Source: Nocardia sp. NRRL S-836
GTDB lineage: Bacteria; Actinomycetota; Actinomycetes; Mycobacteriales; Pseudonocardiaceae
Assembly (NCBI RefSeq): GCF_001279525.1
Contig: NZ_LGDY01000069.1
Coordinates: 62,001-126,000, forward strand
Length of the DNA: 64,000 nt
Reading direction: 5' to 3'
The position numbers and the translations under genes were made by a program. Below, piece after piece: positions 52,485 through 59,435 of the stretch (position 1 is its first letter; each line of letters starts with the position of its first letter). The notes beneath the pieces are model-generated. The model ran no database searches and was not told where the DNA came from. It saw only the letters and a list, made by a program, of their open reading frames with translations.

Positions 52485-52934
52485 ATGTTCATGATCGACC
52501 CCGGTGCGCGGTCCTACTACTCGCTGCTGGGCGTCGCGCCGGACGCGACGGCGGCGGAGATCAGGCAGGCGCGGTTCCGGCTGATCCACGAGCTGCGCGC
52601 CCGCCAGCGCCGCGAGCCCACCCGGCGCGGTGAGCTGGAGGAGCAGCAGAAGGTGGTCAACTCCACGAGCGAGGTCCTCGCCCGTCCCGCCAGGAGGGCC
52701 GAGTACGACCGGGACAACGCGCACCTGCGGTTCTTCACCGTGCGCCGGGCCGCCGCACCGATGTTCACCGAGCCGGCCGACCGCGTCGCCGTGCTGCACC
52801 GGGTGCTCCGCGAACACCTGGCCGCGCAGGGCGTCGAGCTCCCGCCGCTGTCCGATGTGGACCGGACGGACTTCACCGCCGACCACTCCCCCAACCTCCT
52901 GCTCGACGCGCTGCTGGCCCAAGGAGACGAATAG
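52485..52934 (+). CDS. J-domain-like protein without the HPD motif
   Basis: A 149-residue protein. Residues 10-75 align with a J-domain: YYSLLGVAPDATAAEIRQA, then helix II, and a helix III with EVLARPARRAEYDRD, the usual end of J-domains. The HPD tripeptide between helices II and III, needed to stimulate Hsp70 ATPase, is absent; the region reads HELRARQRRE. A second small domain follows (95-149). Its TAG stop overlaps the Hsp70 GTG. The adjacency to Hsp70 indicates a true partner, working by binding rather than classical stimulation (inference). Confidence 0.85.
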   Translation: MFMIDPGARSYYSLLGVAPDATAAEIRQARFRLIHELRARQRREPTRRGELEEQQKVVNSTSEVLARPARRAEYDRDNAHLRFFTVRRAAAPMFTEPADRVAVLHRVLREHLAAQGVELPPLSDVDRTDFTADHSPNLLLDALLAQGDE

Positions 52935-54565
52935 TGCCCTTCCACAAGGTGATCGGCATCGACCTCGGCACCACCTACTCCGCCGTGTCCATCTGGGACG
53001 GCAGGGAGGTCCGCATCATCGAGAGCGCTTTCGGCACCCGGACGGTGCCCTCGGTCGTCGGCCTCGACCACGAGCGCCAGGTCGTGGTCGGCACCCCCGC
53101 CCAGAACAACCTCGCGGGCGACCCGGCCAACACGGTCATCGAGGTCAAGCGCGAGATGGGCGTGTACGAACGCCCGCCGTCCGGGCCGGACGACCCCGGG
53201 GTGCCGCGGCGGATCCGGTTCCGCGACCAGGACTACCTGCCGCAGGAGATCTCCGCGTTCATCCTGGCCGAGCTCAAGCGGCAGGCGGAGGAGTTCGTCG
53301 GCGAACCGATCCACGACGCGGTGATCACCGTGCCCGCCTACTTCAAGGAACCGCAGCGCGGGGCGACCGAGGACGCCGCCAGGATGGCCCGCCTGAACGT
53401 GCACCGCCTGCTCAACGAGCCGACCGCCGCCGCGGTCTGCTTCGGCGCGGACAAGGTCGAGGACCGGCGCACGCACACCTACGCCGTCTACGACCTCGGC
53501 GGCGGCACGTTCGACGTGTCGATCGTGCAGGTCAGGGCCGGCAACGTCAGCGTGGTCGGCACCGGCGGCGACCCGCGGCTGGGCGGCGGCGACTTCGACG
53601 ACCGCATCACCGACCACGTGCTCGCGCACATCCACGAGCAGCACGGCGTCGACCTGCGCGACGACCCGCTCGTGCGGCAGCGGGTGAAGCGCGAGGCCGA
53701 GATGCGCAAGCGGGACCTGTCGGTCGCCAAGGCCACCACGCTCAACCTGCCGTACCTGACGCCGACGCTGAGCGTGAACGTCCCGTTGTCGCGCAACACG
53801 TTCGAGGCTCTCATCGCGGACCTGCTGCGGCGCTCGCTCGACTGCCTCGACCAGGCGCTGGCCTCGGCGCAGGAGAGCAACGGCGTCGAACCCGACGACG
53901 TCGAGCAGGTGCTGCTGGTCGGCGGGTCGACCCGGATCGCGTGCGTGCGCCCGTTGCTGGCCGAGCACCTCGGCCTGGAGCTCAGGGACATCCGTGCCGA
54001 CATCAGCCCGGACGAGGTGGTGGCCAGGGGCGCCGGCATGGTCGCCCGCGAGTTCCCGGAGTCCGACGGCTACGAGGGCGCGGTCATCCCCATGACGCCG
54101 CAGGAGCCGGGCCACGACACCGCGGACGACCGGCTGGAACTGTTCGACGTCACCAGCCACACCCTCGGGATCCTCGCCAACAGCACCGACTTCATCCCGA
54201 TCCTGCCCAGGGACAGCGGCATCCCCAGCACCATGACCAGGGGCAACTTCATCAACGGCGGCCCGTACACGAGCGTCGACGTGCTGATCTTCCAGGGCGA
54301 GCACCCCGTGGCGTTCGAGAACGACCTCATCGGCAAGCTCCCGATCCACCTGCCGGAAGCGCGCGAACGCGGCTTCTACCGCTTCGAGGTGACGTTCACG
54401 ATCGACCGGAACGGGCTGCTCGGCGCGGCGGTCAAGTGCCTCAACGACGACCAGGTCTGGCAGACCGAGCTGCAGTGCACCGTGCGGGCGAGCCGGCAGG
54501 CGATCGAACGCGGTGCCGCGCACATCGGCGCGGTCATGGCCGGCCTGCCCAAGCCGCCGGAGTAG
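52934..54565 (+). CDS. Hsp70-family chaperone lacking the lid
   Basis: A 543-residue Hsp70 relative. The nucleotide domain (1-about 385) keeps phosphate-1 GIDLGTTYSAVS, phosphate-2 YDLGGGTFDVSI and the adenosine motif VLLVGGSTRIA. The beta substrate-binding domain (about 400-510) is recognisable (DVTSHTLGI, VLIFQGE, FTIDRNGLL). The chain ends about 30 residues later, so the helical lid of DnaK (about 130 residues) is missing. AAGGAG lies seven bases before the GTG. It is clearly not the housekeeping DnaK: no grpE or complete dnaJ is nearby. It probably acts as an ATP-driven switch within the TIR system. Confidence 0.92.
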   Translation: MPFHKVIGIDLGTTYSAVSIWDGREVRIIESAFGTRTVPSVVGLDHERQVVVGTPAQNNLAGDPANTVIEVKREMGVYERPPSGPDDPGVPRRIRFRDQDYLPQEISAFILAELKRQAEEFVGEPIHDAVITVPAYFKEPQRGATEDAARMARLNVHRLLNEPTAAAVCFGADKVEDRRTHTYAVYDLGGGTFDVSIVQVRAGNVSVVGTGGDPRLGGGDFDDRITDHVLAHIHEQHGVDLRDDPLVRQRVKREAEMRKRDLSVAKATTLNLPYLTPTLSVNVPLSRNTFEALIADLLRRSLDCLDQALASAQESNGVEPDDVEQVLLVGGSTRIACVRPLLAEHLGLELRDIRADISPDEVVARGAGMVAREFPESDGYEGAVIPMTPQEPGHDTADDRLELFDVTSHTLGILANSTDFIPILPRDSGIPSTMTRGNFINGGPYTSVDVLIFQGEHPVAFENDLIGKLPIHLPEARERGFYRFEVTFTIDRNGLLGAAVKCLNDDQVWQTELQCTVRASRQAIERGAAHIGAVMAGLPKPPE

Positions 54566-54568
54566 GCC

Positions 54569-55906
54569 GTGCAGGGACCGCACGGCGTCCGGTTGCAGGA
54601 CATGGTCGGGGTGACCGACCGCGGCTCGCTGTGGCGCGCCCACGACACGGTGCTGCGGGTCGTGGAACCGCGGCTGTGCGACGAGGCGTTCCGGGAGGCG
54701 CTGGTACGGCTGCGGCAGCGGCGGTACCAGCGGATGCTGGAGATCACCGGCGAGGGCTGGACCGGCGGCCACTTCTACGTCTCCTACGCCGTCGCACCGC
54801 CGTGGCAGACGCTGGAGGAACGGCTGGCGGGTCCGCTGGAGTGGCCGGAACGGGTCGCGCTGGCCGCCGACGTGTGCCGGGCGGTGGAGCTGTGGCGGTC
54901 GAGCCCGCTGCGCCCGCTCGGGCTGAACCTGCGCAACGTCGTGCTGATGCGGCACGCCGGGCGGTGGCTGCCGTGGCTGGTGCCGTGCCCGCCGGTCACC
55001 CGGCCGACGCCGCGCGACCTGTTCGGCCTCGACGCCACCGCCTTGGCCCCGCTGGCACCTGAGCTGATCAGGGGCACCACCACGGCCGCGCCGGACAGCT
55101 ACGCGCTCGGCACCCTGGTGGCGCAGGTGCTCGGGCCGGTGACCGGCAGCCACGACGACGAGGGCCGGGTCGAGGCGCAGGCACGCGGGGTCCTGCTGTC
55201 GTCGACGGGCACCCGCGTGCCGTCGTTCCTGCACACCACACCGCAGTTCCAGGCCGTGCTGCGGACGGTGGAGCGGTACCGGCACCCGCACCCGCAGGCC
55301 CGGCCGGAGGGGGCCGACGACCTGCTGGTCGCGCTGGAGGCGATGGTCGACCTGCACGGCCTGGCCGGGGCGCTGCTGCCCGACCGGGTGATCGAGGTGT
55401 TGCGGGCCATGGGCGACGACCCGCGGATCGTGCCCATCGCCGAGCACCTGAGCGCGACGGCGGACCCGGCCCTGGCACTGCGGTACCTCGACCTCGCCGT
55501 CCCGATCGCGCCGGACGACCTCGACCTGCGCCGGACACGGGCCTCGATGCGCTGGCAGCTCGGCAGGTTCACCGACGAGCTGCTCGACGACCTGGCCAGG
55601 CTCGCCCGGCTCGGTGACCGGGCCCAACGGCTGACGGCGTTGAAGCGCACGGCCCAGGTGCACCTGTTGCGCGGGAACCCGGCCGACGCGGCCAAGGCGC
55701 TGTACGCCGCGAACCAGCTGGCGCCCGGCGACCTCGACGTCCTGCTGTCGTACCGGCGGTGCTGGCTGGAGCTCGACCGGACCGCGGAGGCCGACCAGAC
55801 GCTCACCGAGGCGTTGCGGCGGATCGGCCGCATGGAGGACAGCCAGATGCTCACCACGAAGGAGGCGCAGCTGTGGCGTTCGCGGTTCGCCGAACGGCAG
55901 CACTGA
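54569..55906 (+). CDS. degenerate protein kinase-like domain plus TPR
   Basis: A 445-residue protein. The first 265 residues follow the outline of a bacterial Ser/Thr kinase (hinge-like HFYVSYAVAPPWQTLEERL, helix ERVALAADVCRAVELW, then LNLRNVVLM where HRDLKPxN would stand, and DSYALGTLVAQVL as helix F). The catalytic Lys, Asp and DFG are all absent, so it is a pseudokinase. Residues about 290-445 are TPR-like helices. The start GTG is three bases after the Hsp70 stop. It parallels the pseudokinase in the first gene; two such domains in one operon suggest a binding or signalling scaffold. Confidence 0.75.
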   Translation: MQGPHGVRLQDMVGVTDRGSLWRAHDTVLRVVEPRLCDEAFREALVRLRQRRYQRMLEITGEGWTGGHFYVSYAVAPPWQTLEERLAGPLEWPERVALAADVCRAVELWRSSPLRPLGLNLRNVVLMRHAGRWLPWLVPCPPVTRPTPRDLFGLDATALAPLAPELIRGTTTAAPDSYALGTLVAQVLGPVTGSHDDEGRVEAQARGVLLSSTGTRVPSFLHTTPQFQAVLRTVERYRHPHPQARPEGADDLLVALEAMVDLHGLAGALLPDRVIEVLRAMGDDPRIVPIAEHLSATADPALALRYLDLAVPIAPDDLDLRRTRASMRWQLGRFTDELLDDLARLARLGDRAQRLTALKRTAQVHLLRGNPADAAKALYAANQLAPGDLDVLLSYRRCWLELDRTAEADQTLTEALRRIGRMEDSQMLTTKEAQLWRSRFAERQH

Positions 55907-57549
55907 TCGCCGGCACGGCCGCGACGCTCGTGGCGTGCGGGTCCGGCCCGCAGATCACGCTGCCGGCGGAGACGTCGTTGCCGGAGGGCAGCTACGAGGC
56001 GGTGGTGTCCGGTCCGGGCGGTCAGGTCCGGACCACGCTGGTCGTCGCTCCCGCCGAGTCGGGTTCCGCGCTCACCGTCGTGCTGGCCTGCGCCTTGCTG
56101 CTCGGTGTGGCCGCACTGGCGTACTTCCGGATTCTGCTGCCGAGGCGGCGCAGGCAGGCCTACGAGCGGGCGCTCGCGCAGGTCGACGCCGGTGAGTTCC
56201 GCAGGGCGCTCCCCGCGCTGACCCGGCTCGAGGGGCAGCTGCCGGCCCGGCTGCGCGCGGAGGCCAGGTTCCACATCGCGTTCGCGTTGTTCCAGATCGA
56301 CTCGCTCGACGAGGCCGAGCACCGGCTCGCCGCGTTGCACCGCGAGAACCCGGCGGACCCGTCGGTGCTGTACCTCCTGGCCCACCTGCGGGTCACCCGC
56401 CGCGACCACGAGGGCGCCGAGGCCGTTCTGGACGCGGCGATGGCCGAGGGCCTGCTGACCGGGCGGCGCATCCGCAAGCTCTACGCCGTCGTGAAGTTCC
56501 AGCGTGCCGCCGAGGCCGTGTCCGACGGTCGCCTCGACGCCGCCGCCGAGTTGTTCGCGAAGGTCGAACGGCTCGGCGAGCTCACCGAGCACATCCCCGC
56601 CGACCTGCGCGACCGGCACCTCGCGCTGGGCACGCAGGCGTTGTTCGACAAGGACGTCCCCGTCGCACGCGACCACTTCGAGAACCTGCGCACCGCCGCG
56701 CTCGAACCCGCCCGGCTCGCCTCCGTCCACCTCGGACTCGCGCTCGCGGAGTGGCTCGACCCGTCCTCCGGCTCCGCCCAGCGCGTCGAGCAGCTCCTGG
56801 CCGAGAGCGCCCGGCTGCTCGACCCCGGCGGCGCGCTGGAGGCCGACTGGCCACCGTTGCCCGAGGGCACCGCGGCCGAGAACCTGGCGACGGCGTCCGG
56901 GGAACGCGACGTGGTGCTGCGCAACATCCACTTCCTGCGCGGCATGGCGGCGGTGCGCGACGGCGACCTGACCGCCGCGATCAGGCGGCTCGCCCGTGCC
57001 CGCGCGCACGACCCGGAGTTCAGCGACGTGTACCTGGTGGCCGGTCTGCTGCGGTACGGCCTGGGCGACACCGAGGAGGGCGTGGCCCTGTTGCGCCACG
57101 CCCAGAAGCTCGGTGCGCGCGAGCCCGAGATGCGCCGGATCATCGCCGCGTACCGCGGCCGCCCCGCCGTGGCCGAGTACCTCGACGTGCTCGACACGTT
57201 CGGCGGCGACGACGCCGTGCTCGCCGAGGTGCGCGCCGCCCTCACCGAACGGATGCCGCGCTTCCGCAAACCCCGCGACCGCGACGGCAGGCCCGACCTC
57301 GCCACCACGCACACCGCGCCGACCATCACCGACCTCGGTCACCGCAGCGCCGTTCTCCGCGAACGCGTCACCCAGCTGCTCGCCGCCGGCACCCCCGGCC
57401 TGGACGCGGCCCGCCACCTCGCCGACGACCTCGAACGCGACACGGCGGCACTCGTGGACTCCGCGCGGTCGGTCCAGCGCCGTGAGGCCGAACTGCTGGC
57501 CCTGCTCGGCAGGTCGTTGCTCCACGAGAACGGGAGGAACCCCCGATGA
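55873..57549 (+). CDS. membrane-anchored TPR lipoprotein
   Basis: A 558-residue protein. The GTG at 55873 is set by GGAGG at 55861-55865 and overlaps the previous gene by 34 bases. A short signal with lipobox LVAC (C22) is followed by about 40 residues outside, a membrane helix (about 58-80), an RRRR stop-transfer and a long TPR region inside (about 90-480). It ends with a charged coiled-coil-like tail. This would anchor the otherwise soluble TIR/Hsp70 proteins at the membrane with a small outside sensor. If the lipobox is not used, the first helix is simply a second anchor. Confidence 0.8.
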   Translation: MAFAVRRTAALIAGTAATLVACGSGPQITLPAETSLPEGSYEAVVSGPGGQVRTTLVVAPAESGSALTVVLACALLLGVAALAYFRILLPRRRRQAYERALAQVDAGEFRRALPALTRLEGQLPARLRAEARFHIAFALFQIDSLDEAEHRLAALHRENPADPSVLYLLAHLRVTRRDHEGAEAVLDAAMAEGLLTGRRIRKLYAVVKFQRAAEAVSDGRLDAAAELFAKVERLGELTEHIPADLRDRHLALGTQALFDKDVPVARDHFENLRTAALEPARLASVHLGLALAEWLDPSSGSAQRVEQLLAESARLLDPGGALEADWPPLPEGTAAENLATASGERDVVLRNIHFLRGMAAVRDGDLTAAIRRLARARAHDPEFSDVYLVAGLLRYGLGDTEEGVALLRHAQKLGAREPEMRRIIAAYRGRPAVAEYLDVLDTFGGDDAVLAEVRAALTERMPRFRKPRDRDGRPDLATTHTAPTITDLGHRSAVLRERVTQLLAAGTPGLDAARHLADDLERDTAALVDSARSVQRREAELLALLGRSLLHENGRNPR

Positions 57550-57749
57550 CGTCCCGCAGGCTGACCCCGGCCGACTGCGTGGCCGCGCTGCCCGAACCCG
57601 AGCTCGACCTCCCGCCCGGTCTCCAGGACGACGTGCGCGCCATCGACCTGCGCCACGCCGCGCTCGTGATCGCCGAGCTCGACCACGCCGCGGAGACCGC
57701 GCTCGTGCTCGACCGCCTCAGGCCAGGTCCACCCGCGGGAACCCGGTGA
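57546..57749 (+). CDS. small protein ending the TIR/Hsp70 operon
   Basis: A 67-residue acidic protein, with ATG overlapping the stop of the lipoprotein gene (ATGA). The coupling and the absence of a gap argue that it is real. It is mainly helical (VRAIDLRHAALVIAELDHAAETALVLDRL in part), with no signal and one Cys. It ends 30 bases before the convergent sigma-factor gene's stop. Function unknown. Confidence 0.65.
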   Translation: MTSRRLTPADCVAALPEPELDLPPGLQDDVRAIDLRHAALVIAELDHAAETALVLDRLRPGPPAGTR

Positions 57750-57779
57750 TCTCCGGCGGCGGCCCGGCGGCCCGGCTGC

Positions 57780-59330
57780 TCAGCCGGCGAAGTCCTGGGT
57801 CATCCAGACCGTTCCCTTGGCGTCGCGGGTGACGACGATGCCCACGCGGGTGAACGACCTGCTCAGGATGTTCCTGCGGTGGCCATCGTTCGGCGGCTTC
57901 TCGTCGATCATGCCCTGGTTCAGCTTGATCGCCATGGCCGAGATCGGGTCGGCGGCGTTCGCGACCGGCCCGCCCATCCCGACGTTCTCGCCGACCGAGC
58001 TCCACCTCGCGCCCGCCGCCGTGATCCGGTCGCCCAGGTCGGCCTCGCCGGAGCAGCGGTGCGACAGCCCGCAGCCCGCGGTCATCGCCTGGTTGTGCCG
58101 CTCCCCCGCCGCGACCAGCGCCGGGTCCATCGTCAACGGCGGCAGCCCCTCCTCCGCCCTGGCGGCGTTGAGGTGCGCGAGCACCCGTTCGGCGGGCGTC
58201 GCGGGAGGCGGCGGTGGCGGTGGCGCCGGGGCCGCGGAACTGGGCGACGCGGCGGCGGAGCTGCTGGGAGCCACCGAGCTGGTGAGGGCTGCCGCCGACG
58301 TGGTCACCACAGAGGTCGGCGTGACCGGTGCCTGTGCGGCGGGCGGTGCCTGTGCCGCGGGTGGTGCGGGAGGGTCGCCGGGCGTGAAGACCCAGGCACC
58401 CGTGACACCGGCCGCCGCGCAGACCACCACGGCGGCCGCGACCGTGAGCGCGGGTTTCGCCGCGAGGAACCCACCGATCCGTTGCAGCACGGTCATCTCC
58501 ACCAGGTGCGCCACCGGCGCGACCGCCGGTCGGCTGAGGTTTTCCAGCAGCAGCGGCAGATAACCCGCAGGGACCGTCAGCAACGCCGCACCGGTGAGGA
58601 TCCGTTCGACCGGCATGGCGTCCGCGACCCCGCGGCGGCACCGCCCGCACTCGTCCACGTGCCGCAACAACCGCTTGCGCCACAACGGGTTCGGCTGCCC
58701 GTTCCACTCCTGCGCCACCCGCACGAGCCCGGCGCACCGCGGCTCGTCCTGCAACGCCCGCACCAGCAGCCGAATCGTCTCCAGCCGCCCCTTCAACCTG
58801 CCGACCCGCACCGTCACCGCGTGCGCGTTGAGGTCGAGCGCGTCCACGACCTCCGCACGACTCAACTGCCCGGCCCGCTCCAGCGTCCACACCGCGAGCA
58901 GCTCACGATCGGCCGGGTCCAGCCACCGCGCGGCCTCGTCGACCTCCCGCCGCTGCTCCAGCAGGTGCAACCGCGACAACGCGACCTCGACGAACTCCGC
59001 GTCCGGATCCGCCCGGTCGTACTCCTCCAACGACGCCGGCGCCAGCTCCCGCCGCCGGTGGTGCTCCCGCACCTGGTTGACCGTCACCGCCACCAGCCAC
59101 GACCGCAGCCGCTCCGGCTCCCGCAACCCGCCGATGCCGCGGATGACCCGCACCATCGTCTCCTGCACCACGTCGTCGACGTCGGCGTCCGACGACAGCG
59201 CGCGACCAGCGATGTTGTAGACCAGCGGCAGGTAGGCCTCGACCACCGCGTCCAGCGCCGCCCGGTCCCCCTCCCGCGCAGCCGCCACCAGCTCCGGGGA
59301 CACCTGCCCCAGCCACTCCCGCACCGTCAC
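57780..59330 (-). CDS. ECF sigma factor fused to zinc finger, membrane helix and outside CAP domain
   Basis: A 516-residue protein in one frame. Residues about 1-75 are sigma region 2 (YNIAGRALSSDADVDDVVQE), and about 125-185 region 4. An anti-sigma-like zinc motif H-x3-C-x2-C (HVDECGRC) lies near 230, and a membrane helix near 300-320. A Pro/Ala/Ser/Thr linker of about 60 residues leads to a CAP/SCP domain outside the cell (about 385-516; GLSHRCSGE, VGENVGMGG, GHRRNILS). ECF factors with such C-terminal extensions are known in actinobacteria; a CAP domain is unusual. Several GTG codons compete: 59330 follows GAGGG at 8 bases, while 59345 and 59390 are longer options. Convergent with the TIR operon. 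Confidence 0.9.
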   Translation of the reverse strand: MTVREWLGQVSPELVAAAREGDRAALDAVVEAYLPLVYNIAGRALSSDADVDDVVQETMVRVIRGIGGLREPERLRSWLVAVTVNQVREHHRRRELAPASLEEYDRADPDAEFVEVALSRLHLLEQRREVDEAARWLDPADRELLAVWTLERAGQLSRAEVVDALDLNAHAVTVRVGRLKGRLETIRLLVRALQDEPRCAGLVRVAQEWNGQPNPLWRKRLLRHVDECGRCRRGVADAMPVERILTGAALLTVPAGYLPLLLENLSRPAVAPVAHLVEMTVLQRIGGFLAAKPALTVAAAVVVCAAAGVTGAWVFTPGDPPAPPAAQAPPAAQAPVTPTSVVTTSAAALTSSVAPSSSAAASPSSAAPAPPPPPPPATPAERVLAHLNAARAEEGLPPLTMDPALVAAGERHNQAMTAGCGLSHRCSGEADLGDRITAAGARWSSVGENVGMGGPVANAADPISAMAIKLNQGMIDEKPPNDGHRRNILSRSFTRVGIVVTRDAKGTVWMTQDFAG

Positions 59331-59354
59331 GACCAACACCCTCACTTCGCCGAC

Positions 59355-59377
59355 GTCTCCCGTTCGCAAACGGAGAC
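59355..59377. promoter_or_regulatory. inverted repeat just upstream of the sigma-CAP gene
   Basis: GTCTCC-C-GTT (59355-59364) pairs with AACGGAGAC (59369-59377) with one bulged base and a 4-base loop. It stands 25 bases before the preferred GTG on the minus strand, so it may be an operator of the gene or a leader hairpin. It would be coding if the longest start (59390) were used. Confidence 0.4.
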
Positions 59378-59435
59378 CGGCGCATCTCACCTCAGGTCAC
59401 AGAAAGAGGGAGACAAAGTGAGCCACGTCACAGCA

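Noticed and set aside
52934..54565. Housekeeping dnaK
   Set aside because: No lid, no grpE and no HPD-bearing dnaJ nearby; embedded in a TIR operon.
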